A stretch of 64,000 nt of DNA, taken from NCBI GenBank assembly GCA_019054805.1, contig JAHQIY010000006.1:3534001-3598000 (forward strand), in the 5' to 3' direction. Source of the stretch: Brachionus manjavacas (taxonomy: Eukaryota > Rotifera > Eurotatoria > Ploima > Brachionidae). The notes beneath the pieces were generated by a model. It did not search any database and was not told the DNA's origin. It saw nothing but the letters and a program-made list of their open reading frames with translations. The stretch's first letter is position 1, and every line of letters begins with the position of its first letter. The position numbers and the translations under genes were made by a program. Shown here piece after piece: positions 55,346 through 64,000 of this stretch.

Positions 55346-57703
55346 GGCATCCAATAGTTTCACAGCAAATTATTTAGTAGCAAAGACAAGTTTAGAAGCG
55401 AAACGTGTTAGATGCATTATTAAGAAGCAATTATTACGAAGCAGTTCTTTGAAGCAAATTTATTAGGTGCGATTTTTTCATAGCCAAAAATTATTAGTAG
55501 CAGTTTTTTAGAAGCTAATTTTTTGCATGTATGTTTATTTATAGCACGAATTTTTTATAAAGAAAATTCTCTCGTTTTTTCTTGTTCTTAAAAAAGACTG
55601 CTCAAGTCAATCAAATTTCCTATTTTTATTTTCTTTAAAAATGAACTTGATAATTCAAGTATTTTTATGCTCTAATAAATTTTTAGATGAAAAAAAAAAC
55701 AAGTAATCAACAAAAAGTAAATTACGATTCACCATTGCGTTTACGAACGAAAAATGTACCACGTAGTCATCACCTAACACTGGACAGTACAATTGAACCG
55801 AACCGTAATAAACCGTGCTCAAGTAATACTCAAGAAACGTCTAGTAATGAACCGTGCTCAAGTAATACTCAATTAAGTTGCATTGAAAGCTTATCGAATT
55901 TATCTTTGTATGATACAGTCGACGATCAGGTTGAAGACGACGATTACTATGACCCAGAATTGTGTTTTGAGAATGAGAATGACGATAAGATAGTCGAAGA
56001 ATACGAAGAAGAAGAATCCATTGAACCCAAAAAGAAATTAACAGTTACATCAACAAAATTTGGGAATCCAAAATTATGCCATGAAGGGTATTTTTATACT
56101 ATTGATCGTCAAACTGGTGTGTTTCCAAATAATAAAATAGAATGGAAATGCGAGAGAGTTGGTTCAAAAAAAGACAAATGTAATGGACGAGTAGTGACTA
56201 TTGGTCATTTAGAGCCAGTTAAAGAGGTTACTTCCCATAACCATTTACCAGATCCAGCTAAAACTGAATGTCTATTGGCTATGGAAAAGTTGAAACAATT
56301 GGCTCAACAGTCTTCGCAAAATCCACGCTCAATAATAAAAAAAGCTCAGCTGAACCTTAGTGAAGAATCAGCTGCAAAAATGACACGTGCAGTAAATTTA
56401 ACTCAAATTGTAAAACGAATACAAAATAAAAAAGTCGACAGTGGTGATACAGCAAAAGATAGGACTGAGTTAAACATACCTGACAGTTTATTATTATCTT
56501 ATGATGGTGAAAAATTCTTGTTGGAAGACACAGGACCAGATGATCCGGAACGTATTTTGATATTTTGCACAAAAGAGAACTTGACTTTGTTAAACTCAAA
56601 TTGGGATTGGTATTGTGATGGCACTTTTGCTGTTGCGCCGAGTTTTTTTTACCAACTTTTCACCATTAATGTGATTTTGAAAAATAAGAATCTTCCAGTC
56701 GTGTACGCATTACTTCCAAATAAAAGTCAAGAATCTTACATCCGTTTTTTTAATTTGCTTATAGCTAACATCGAAGTCCAGCCACATAACATACTTAGTG
56801 ACTTCGAAAAGTCTATACATATCGCTATAGAACATTCTCTCCCCGGGACTCGTGTTATTGGCTGTTATTTTCATCTAGTTCAAAATTTGTGGCGTCACAT
56901 TCAATTAAATAAATTAGTTAAAACTTATGCAGCTGATCCAAAGATCAGAAAGTCGTTTAAATTTATTCAGTCACTAGCTTTTATACCAAAGAAAGACGTA
57001 ATTTTTTGTTTTAATAAGTTAAGAGAGTTGGCTCCAGTTAAATTTAAGTGCATGCTAGATTACTTTGAAAAATATTATATTGGAAGCTTGAAAAAAAATA
57101 GCAATACAATTCGATCTATTCCTATGTTTCAAATACATTTATGGAACATAAACGAACGTATTTTGAACGATTGTCCAAAAACAAATAATTCCTTAGAGTC
57201 TTGGCACAAACAATTTGAAATCGACGCCAAAAAACACCAAACGACTTATAAATTAATTGAACAATTTCGTATTGAGCAAAAGAACACAGACGTTTTAAGA
57301 ATACAGATTCAAAGTGGGGATGAATTTAAGAGAAAGAACAAAGAGGTACAAAAAGACGAGTTAATCAAAAGAAGTTTAAAAGATTTCAAAAGAGATAATT
57401 TCGAGAAGTGGGCTGAAAATTTTATTTTATTATTATAATGAACAAAAAAAAATAACTTTAAATTTGATTCGACACTTTTTTTTTATTGACTGAATAAATT
57501 GATTTGCATCGAACTTTTTTTTTTTTATTTACTTCTAAAAAATCGCTTCTAAAAGTACGCTATATAACTTGCTATGAAAAAAAGCGATGAATTAATTGCT
57601 TCTAACATTGCTACTAATTGACATTTACCTGAAAAATTTTCTTCGAAAAATTAGCTGTTAAATATTTGCTACGAAAAAAATTGCTATATAACGACCTAGT
57701 GCC
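55346..57703 (+). mobile_element. Complete MULE transposon (2358 bp) inserted in the Gypsy element
   Basis: It is bounded by an 8-bp duplication (accaattc). The ends are inverted and start GGCA, with shared AGCAA and GTAGCAAA words in the first 45 bases. Both subterminal regions are packed with short repeats of the type (g)aagca..tttt on the left and their complements (gcttctaaaaa) on the right, likely transposase-binding clusters. It encodes one intact transposase. The second copy of the Gypsy segment (63385-64000) shows the same sequence without the insert, which fixes the ends precisely. Confidence 0.92.
55687..57438 (+). CDS. MULE transposase with FLYWCH zinc finger
   Basis: An uninterrupted 583-codon frame inside the MULE. 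Residues 1-115 are Ser/Asn/acid-rich, with a short direct repeat of PCSSNTQ. Residues about 118-190 form a FLYWCH-type zinc-finger domain (LTVTSTKFG, GYFYTIDR, WKCERVG, C-NGR, SHNHLPD). The catalytic core follows, with a first Asp in WYCDGTF, a second in LSDFEKS and the CYFHLVQNLW block. A downstream NNSLESWH probably supplies the Glu, giving the DDE set of MULE transposases. It should excise and reinsert the element by DNA binding and strand transfer. All motifs look intact, suggesting a recent or still active copy. The SWIM finger seen in some relatives is not evident. Confidence 0.88.
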   Translation: MKKKTSNQQKVNYDSPLRLRTKNVPRSHHLTLDSTIEPNRNKPCSSNTQETSSNEPCSSNTQLSCIESLSNLSLYDTVDDQVEDDDYYDPELCFENENDDKIVEEYEEEESIEPKKKLTVTSTKFGNPKLCHEGYFYTIDRQTGVFPNNKIEWKCERVGSKKDKCNGRVVTIGHLEPVKEVTSHNHLPDPAKTECLLAMEKLKQLAQQSSQNPRSIIKKAQLNLSEESAAKMTRAVNLTQIVKRIQNKKVDSGDTAKDRTELNIPDSLLLSYDGEKFLLEDTGPDDPERILIFCTKENLTLLNSNWDWYCDGTFAVAPSFFYQLFTINVILKNKNLPVVYALLPNKSQESYIRFFNLLIANIEVQPHNILSDFEKSIHIAIEHSLPGTRVIGCYFHLVQNLWRHIQLNKLVKTYAADPKIRKSFKFIQSLAFIPKKDVIFCFNKLRELAPVKFKCMLDYFEKYYIGSLKKNSNTIRSIPMFQIHLWNINERILNDCPKTNNSLESWHKQFEIDAKKHQTTYKLIEQFRIEQKNTDVLRIQIQSGDEFKRKNKEVQKDELIKRSLKDFKRDNFEKWAENFILLL

Positions 57704-57711
57704 ACCAATTC
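57704..57711. repeat. Right 8-bp target-site duplication of the MULE
   Basis: accaattc, immediately after the terminal gtgcc of the element. Confidence 0.9.
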
Positions 57712-59476
57712 TTAGAGATGCCGTGTAAGGTCCAATAACATTCAACGGTTGACCATTCGCAGTCGTAAAGGAACCTTTTGTTTTTTGTAATTCTTTACAT
57801 CCTAGTTTTCTCCAGATATTTTTACTAATTAACGTCTTCACACTTCCTGTGTCTAATAAGCATCCTATCTTCTCTCCATTTAAGTACCCGAAAACATATT
57901 TCAAGTCGTAATTATCTGACTCTTCATTTATGTTATTGGTATTTGCAGAAAAATGGTTTCTTCGATCATTTCTGATTGTTGCCATTGGTGTCGATCTATT
58001 CAATGAACTAAATTGGCTATCATAACCCAATCGATAATATTGATTGTACATATTTCTAATCCCATTAGGACAATTCCTCTTAATATGTCCTTCCTGATTA
58101 CACAAAAAGCATCTCATTGCTGGTTTTTGAACTGGATAATTTGGCATATAATTCCTGCTTGTTGAATTAAGATACGATCCAACGTTTGAATTATTTAGCA
58201 ATTTTGAATAATTAGACATATTTGACAAGTAAGCATTTACAAAACTATTATCATAACTATTCCTTATTGTCTCAACGTTGTTTTGTGAATTTCCATAATG
58301 TTTATTCTGATTTTGAAACATTATATTCGACTCTAACTTTGGTGTTATTAAGTTTCTGATTTCTCCTTCTGTAATCTGTCTTCTTGTTCCTTGATTAAAC
58401 ATATTTCTGCGTCGCTCTCTAATCCCACTAAATCCAAAAGGTAAACCTTCGTCTTCTCTTGCTCTGAGTACCAACATCTCTAAGTTTTCATGATCCAATA
58501 CAGCTAATCTTTCAGCCATTTCTCTGTCACGGACTCCTGCTAGAAATTGACCTCGAAGATAAATATCTAGTTCCCTAAGATTTAAATCTGGAAAATCTTT
58601 TCGTCCTAATTCCTGCAGTACAGCCGCATACTGAACTAAGCTTTCATTTAGCTCCTGGCCTCTTCCAACAAAGGTATGAAGGTAAACATGTGCAGAATAT
58701 TCTGGTCTACTAAAAAGAGCTCTAAATTTGTTTTTAACTTCATCATATGACCGTTCATTTATCAAACTATCGACCAATTTAAACGTTGTATCATTCAAAA
58801 AAGATCCTAACACATTTATCTTATCTCTATCTCCAAAAATTCTGTTTAATTCTAGATAATTATCAAATCTTGCTAGCCATATATCCACATTTGTATCCAA
58901 ATTAAAAACCGATGGGGCTCTTAAGCTATGGTTTGCCATTTTAAATTTCTTTTGGCCTATGCCTTTTCCTTTCAAACACTTTGTTGTTTCAGTTTCTTTA
59001 TTCTCTGAATGGAAAATTTGATGTTTCCAAATATTACTAAATGAAATATTTTTCTTGTTGTTGAATGAAATTGTATTCTTCCATTATCCAATTTTTTCGC
59101 TCATATTTATAATCAAACTTTTGGCTTTATATTTTAAAAAATCACGCGTTGAAACATCACTCCACGATCTTTCCAAAAAATCTCGTGTCTCTTTCTTCTT
59201 TTCATTGCTAAATAAGCTAGATTGAAACAATGAATTATTCACTGACTTCACTGAAACATCTCGTGCTATATTATTCTCCTCGCTATTGTTCAAAATCGAC
59301 TGAAACAATGAATAACTAGAAGCTTTTTCTTTTCTTCCAGTGAACAGTTTAGCATTTCCAACCATCTTGAACACTTTACTTTTGGCTTACCACTAAAATC
59401 AACTTTTCAACACACTTGATACCACGTTTTATTTTTATTTTAGAAATCAATCTAATAGCTTAACCGCTGCCACCAA

Positions 59477-59618
59477 TGTAGTACAGGCCGAGTGAGTGAA
59501 TAATAAGCTTAGTATTTAGTTAAACACTTTATTTTAAATAAGTTTAGAAATATAATAACAACTTCTACTTTTGAAATAACAAGTAATATTTATAGTCTGT
59601 TCACGTCACCATACTACA
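59477..59618 (-). repeat. 142-bp LTR of the Gypsy element
   Basis: On the minus strand it starts TGTAGTA and ends TACTACA, a 7-bp terminal inverted repeat. It contains a TATA-like actataaata and an AATAAAG polyadenylation-type signal. Directly inside is tggtggcagcggttaag, in the position of a tRNA primer-binding site. Directly outside is the purine tract aaggagggaggaa, as found before a 3' LTR, and 59619-59690 translates as the end of an integrase-type frame (FEEIEDNFQ). The LTR is therefore shared by the tail of another copy, suggesting a tandem or LTR-LTR recombination product. Confidence 0.82.
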
Positions 59619-60359
59619 TTCCTCCCTCCTTAGATTGGAAATTGTCCTCAATTTCCTCAAATGTTAATAAAGTAGTGACCAAACGGCAAAAAAAAGAAAT
59701 AATTAAATATTTTCCGAATTTGAATGGATCGATGAATCAATTCCTAAAATTCTTAATTCTTTATCTCGAAAATCAGAAAAATCTTTTGCTAATAATTTGA
59801 AAAATCTTAAAATACCGACAGCATATTTCGACATTTTTAATTCCTGAAATCATTAGTCATAAGTCCTAGCAAGTATTGAAAATAAAATTAAAAACTCAAT
59901 GTTTATCATACAGCTAGTTAATGGACATTGCCCAGAATACATTCTGCCACAAGGGGAGTTGATTGATAATAAATTTAAGTTTGGCGAATCTAAAATTAAA
60001 AGTTTTTTCAAATATTTAAATAATACTAATCGAAATATTTAATCTTTCATGATTGCTGTTAGTGACGAGGACAGTTTCATCATTAGGTTTCTTGGCGCAA
60101 TGTTTTTTGAAAAAAATTAAACAATAAACCAAAATTCACCCAGTTATAAAATTATGAAGGTTTTTCTTTTTAAATTAAAAATAGAGAATAGAAGAAGATT
60201 TTGAATTAAAAATAGATTTTTCAATTGTGTTAAAAGAAGTTACTTAAGTGATAAAATCAAGTGATCGCAATGATCTTCATACAGATTATCTATTTTATAA
60301 GAAGGGCCACAAAATTCAAGCGAAGAAATCGCATAGAATTTTGGGGAAAAACGGGTGTA
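59619..60359. other. Gypsy 3' scrap followed by unrecognised AT-rich DNA
   Basis: 59619-59690 is a purine tract plus the last codons of a Gypsy pol frame on the minus strand. Beyond that nothing could be recognised up to the mariner element. Confidence 0.5.
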
Positions 60360-61547
60360 GAATAAAAAATGGCATCATAAAAATTTTTTATTTAACAAAG
60401 GCTTTAAATTTTTTTTAAAATTATAACTGAACCCTCCAATTTTGAAAAAAATAAAATCATTTAAGATATTGATCTCCATGACGAAGAATGATGTCGAGCT
60501 TAGAGCGAACAGTTTTGGCATGGTTTTGTACAACCTTTGGGTCCATATTGCTCGAGCAAGTGCGAATTTTGTTTTCAATTTGCTTAAAATTTTTGGCCAT
60601 GCAATCACCCTAATAAACTTTAGCTTTCAAATTTCCCGAAAAATCTTCGATTGGTACGTTTGCTTGATTTACTTTTTTGGCACCATACCTTATATTTTTA
60701 TCCAACATATAATTCTGTACCATATTGGCAAAATGAGATGATGCTTAATTAGTCCAAAATACATAATTGCTTTCCTGTTAATATCATTAGTTCAAGTCGT
60801 TTCTTAATACACTCTCTAAGAAAGACATGTTGATTGACTGCTTAACCACAGGTACAAAATACGGTTCGCTTATTCCGCGTTGTAAAATTGCCAATTAGGC
60901 CATATTTTTCTCAAAAATTTTTAACACACTTGTTCTTTACACTCTCCGGCGTCTTGCTAACGTTAATGCTATAAAGAATATTATATCCTGACAGAACGTT
61001 TTCAAAGAGTAAAATATGATTCATCATCAATTAAAAATGCATATTTGTTATATTTTGAAAGCATTCAATGACATTTTGGCCTGGCTGTCTCCTGGTTAGC
61101 ATTTAAATATAGTCTCTTGTATTTTTTATACTTTTTGATGTTTTTTTACTTCTTTACTTCTTAAAAATTTCCGATATTTTTCTGAAATTATTCCGAAAAA
61201 GAAAAAGGCTCTAAGTTTACTTTCAACGCAATTTTAGCAGATCTAGCACTTAATTTTTTTCTCTTGAAAGTTTTTTCTCTTCATAAACGAACGTTTTTTG
61301 TATCCAAGACCGGTAAATCGCCTTACAACTTCTGCTTTTTGCAAATTTTGGTTACTTTTTACAAAGATGTACAAATCTTTTTTGATGGTTTCAATATTAA
61401 AAACTTATCGAAAACTAAATTTTATGATATATTTTTTATTTTTATTAGAGCTGGGATCAGCTTGATTTTAAATTTTGAAAAAAATTGGAAAAGGTTTTGT
61501 CAACTCTTAAAGTAAATTAAACAAAAGTGTTGCGCCATTTTTTATTC
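60360..61547 (-). mobile_element. Mariner-family element with decayed transposase
   Basis: The ends are GAATAAAAAATGGC on the left and its complement at the right, each next to a TA dinucleotide (60358-60359 and 61548-61549), as expected of Tc1/mariner insertions. The length, about 1.19 kb, is typical. On the minus strand, the C-terminal transposase region can be followed across stops and frameshifts. It includes a YMLDKNIRYV block, AKNFKQIENKIRTC and NMDPKVVQN, ending with SKLDIIRHGDQYLK. It is heavily mutated and inactive. Confidence 0.8.
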
Positions 61548-62235
61548 TACATCCGTTATTATAATATAACTTAAATAAATAAATCTTTAGAAAATTTATC
61601 TTTAAGAGAACACCGTTAATCTTGTGCCTGTCATAAACTTTGCTGAAAAGTATTATTTAGACACATTCTACCATATGCTCTATAATTAAAAAAATTAATA
61701 ACTCAAATTCAAAATTGAAGTTATATAAATTTGAATAGAAGCTTTCGAATGTAAAATGCCGATTTAGATTAGATAAAACCGGTTAGAGATCTATAATTCA
61801 TGAATCTGTCAAAAAATCTTCAAAATATCTCTGCAATACGGGGCGAATTTTTAAACCTCTTTCATCATAAAATATGGGGGGACCAGTCTCTACAGGGTAA
61901 TAATTACAGTGTAGAATCTACACCACAATCATCTACACTGTAGATGATCAACTCGATGCAGTAGCCTCTGTGTCAGATCGTAGCCGTTGCACAAAAAGGT
62001 ATTCGAAAATGAGATGAGCGCCTCCCCATTATTCACTAGGATAGAATAGGGTCAATTATTTACCATATTTTTTTAGTTAAAAAAAATTGTTTCAGTTCAT
62101 TTATACTTTCGATTGCTTCTTTTGAGTTAATCACTTTTTTATTTGCATCTTGTTGCTCTTCAATTTCTATATCACAGTCTTGCTCTAATGAATTGTTTGT
62201 TGCTATTGTATCGACGTTTTCTGCCTTTGAGAGCT
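61548..62235. other. Unassigned stretch with a perfect palindrome
   Basis: It contains atcatctaca-c-tgtagatgat at 61928-61948 and a neighbouring gtgta/tacac hairpin in a GC-richer patch (about 61860-62040). No gene was recognised. The patch may be the end of a degraded repeat. Confidence 0.45.
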
Positions 62236-62239
62236 TTCT

Positions 62240-63384
62240 GCGTGAACTCAGTCAAACTGAATCTTAAAAAGTTGTAGAAACCAGTTAATCACAAAACAAT
62301 CTTTAAGCAACTCCAATGTGTACTCAGAGACTCTGAATTTAAAGAAATTACAGCAATCTACAATGCATCGAAAGTTTTTGAACGTTCAATCGAAAATAAT
62401 TGTGAATTTTTTTAGATTGAAGATGCAAACAAATTGTGGGTGACAAGAAGATACTCGATACTTAGGTTTCACTATCTCCCAGAAGATTTCAACAAGGAAT
62501 TACTTCGAGACTTTTTCGATGCTGTTAAAATCAATGGTCTCAAAGTTGAATAATTTTAAGAAGAAACATTCAAAGAAAGTCAAGTTAAAAACGGTGTGAA
62601 ACGAGAAAAGTTTCCTTCCGAAAGAATCAGTACAATTAGTTAGAAATTCGACTGGTCCAACAGTTCTATACGGTTTAGAGTGCATAATTGCTGGACAGAA
62701 ACAAAATTGTTTTTTTTGTAATGGTGAAGGGCACAATATTGCTAGATGTCCTGTTAAGAACCAAGCTTGCAAAAACTGTTAATCAAAAAGGACATTTGAT
62801 CCAGAAGTGCTCTTAAGCTGAGAGGCTTAAATCGATTGAACGAGCAAAAATAGACTTTGTGAAACAAGCGGTTCAAGAAGATGAAGAAGAAATTTCTCAA
62901 ATAGAAACAAGCATGATAACCAAAAATCCAGAGTTCCCAAATTACGAGTCAGCAAATAAGGAATCTCTTTTGTCGTCACAGTCCAGTTTAAAAAAGAATG
63001 CAAACTCCAGTTCTATCAGTTAATCTTGATAAAGATTCTGAACAAAAAACTGCTCAAATTTCGCAAAATTAAGGGATCAATCTATAATGTCAACAAAAAT
63101 ACCTTGTTACCAATGTTCAAACAAGTAAGCAAATCAAGCGCGTTTCAGATTCCGACAATTTAAAAACAGATGAATCAACAAACAAAAAGATCAAACTAAT
63201 GATAAGGAAAACAATAAATTAATAGCGTATATCTAGACAATAATATTGGACAGAATTCAGATGAAATCAACAGCTATTTTATACAAAACCAGTCTAACTC
63301 AAACAAACAATGATGAAAAATCTATCCAGTCTTTCCTATCAGAACAGGTTAGTAATTACACACTGGAACTGTCTTCACTTACCC
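62240..63384 (+). pseudogene. Degraded gag-like ORF1 with two CCHC zinc knuckles
   Basis: Following the frame across shifts: a region with LPEDFNKELLRDFFDAVKING, then NSTGPTVLYGLECIIAG. Two zinc knuckles follow, CFFCNGEGHNIARC near 62705-62750 and C-KNC...KGH-LIQKC near 62780-62815, then an acidic Glu-rich tail. This arrangement is that of ORF1 proteins of jockey-like LINEs or of retrotransposon gags. Stops and frameshifts break it. Its right edge is the sharp border with the duplicated Gypsy segment at 63385. Confidence 0.65.
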
Positions 63385-64000
63385 ATCACAAATGTTGTAA
63401 TTTCTTTGATCTTCTTAAAGATAAAATAACAAGTTAAAATTTTCTTATTTTTCCGAATTTCGATGAAGTTTTCAAGCTGGAAACGGACGCAAGTGATGTT
63501 GGTATAGCAGGTGTACTTTCTCAAAAAATAAATGGTGAATGGAAACCGATTGCATATTGGAGTAGACAGTTGACTTCTGCAGAAAGAAATTATTGAAAGT
63601 CGTCGATCTGATGCATCGTAAAATTACAACAACCAAGTTCATTCATTGATTTAGCAAATATATCCTCGTTTTCATATAAAAATGAATCTATTCTCTTTTG
63701 TTCTTCTTTAGAAAATTCAACTCGATTTAGTGCTTTGTTTTTTCTGTCTTTTACTACTTCTTCCCCACCTAGTGAACTATAAATTTCTTTAAGTTTATCC
63801 CTAGTTCCTTGTACCTAACCCATATAGTCGAGACCAATTAAGCAATCATGTTGTAAGTCCACTGCCACATAAACATCAAGTTTCACTTCATTAGTACCAA
63901 TTCTTAGAGATGCCGTGTAAGATCCAATAACATTCAACGGTTGACCATTCGCAGTCGTAAAGGAACCTTTTGTTTTTTGTAATTCTTTACATCCTAGTTT
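63385..64000. repeat. Second copy of the rearranged Gypsy segment, without the MULE
   Basis: It matches 54827-55345 and then runs straight on as 57704-57800. It repeats the end of the RT-RNase H block (plus strand), the inverted junction and the protease-RT linker (minus strand). One accaattc stands where the other copy has the MULE flanked by two. It continues beyond the window. Confidence 0.92.

Larger units (their letters stand above)
55037..59476 (-). pseudogene. Gypsy-type gag-protease region interrupted by a MULE
   Basis: On the minus strand, from 59374: an N-terminal gag frame to 59084, one in-frame stop (59083-59085), then the frame continues to 57704. It carries the gag core (FNLDTNVDIWLARFDNYLE), a CCHC zinc knuckle (CFLCNQEGHIKRNCP) and an aspartic-protease LLDTGS. 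The MULE at 55346-57703 then splits the protease-RT linker. The rest of the linker (YVAVDLQHDCLIGLDYM, then EEQKRIDSFLSENEDIFAKS) resumes at 55345-55037. RT and RNase H lie inverted next door and the integrase is missing, so the element is dead. Confidence 0.82.

Noticed and set aside
57614..57703. Last 30 codons of the Gypsy gag-protease frame
   Set aside because: They read into the end of the inserted MULE and are not part of the original protein.
60442..60741. 99-codon plus-strand frame as a membrane protein
   Set aside because: It is antisense to the decayed mariner transposase, which explains its hydrophobic composition.
1..64000. CRISPR arrays, operons or bacterial contamination
   Set aside because: Spliced animal genes occur throughout; no evenly spaced repeat arrays or prokaryotic gene organisation were seen.

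Overview
The window is animal nuclear DNA: very AT-rich (by eye about three quarters A+T) and cut by many short introns of roughly 50-70 bases. It holds typical metazoan genes: a Cys-loop acetylcholine-receptor subunit, two UNC-93-like membrane proteins, the axonemal protein DRC2, the doublecortin protein DCDC1 and a type II PKA regulatory subunit. The small introns, base composition and mix of jockey-like LINEs, Gypsy, MULE, hAT and mariner elements fit a small-genome invertebrate. A monogonont rotifer such as Brachionus is my best guess, but it is inference.

Layout. 0-4.5 kb: a LINE scrap and a 1.7 kb inverted-repeat structure enclosing a GC-rich LTR-like repeat. 4.56-5.0 kb (-): a two-exon gene whose 127-residue product carries three copies of the histone H3 tail motif KQTARK. 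6.1-7.1 kb (+): an N-formylglutamate-amidohydrolase-like protein. 7.7-11.5 kb (-): two tandem UNC-93-like paralogues, each with a 6-base micro-exon at the same codon position. 12.8-15.1 kb: three broken LINE reverse-transcriptase fragments. 15.5-26.3 kb (+): DRC2, then the 16-exon DCDC1 gene 165 bases downstream. 26.3-33 kb: no recognisable gene. 33-34.1 kb (+): an intronless, GC-richer PKA type II regulatory subunit. 35-42.9 kb: LTR-like repeat, MULE remnant, internally deleted LINE, fold-back repeat, hAT-type MITE. 43.4-46.8 kb (-): an 8-exon nicotinic receptor alpha-type subunit with an anion-channel-like pore signature. 46.8-51.3 kb: nothing recognised. 51.3-64 kb: nested repeats: LINE fragments, a scrambled Gypsy element with a 142-base LTR, an intact MULE inserted in it, a mariner pseudogene, a zinc-knuckle gag-like fragment, and a second copy of the Gypsy segment that preserves the MULE's empty site.

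DRC2 is a ciliary structural protein and DCDC1 a microtubule-associated one, so that neighbouring pair is functionally coherent; the other genes look unrelated. Splice structures were worked out by hand from GT/AG sites, phase and family resemblance. For the main multi-exon genes the exon lengths sum to whole codons, a strong internal check, but no transcript data were available.
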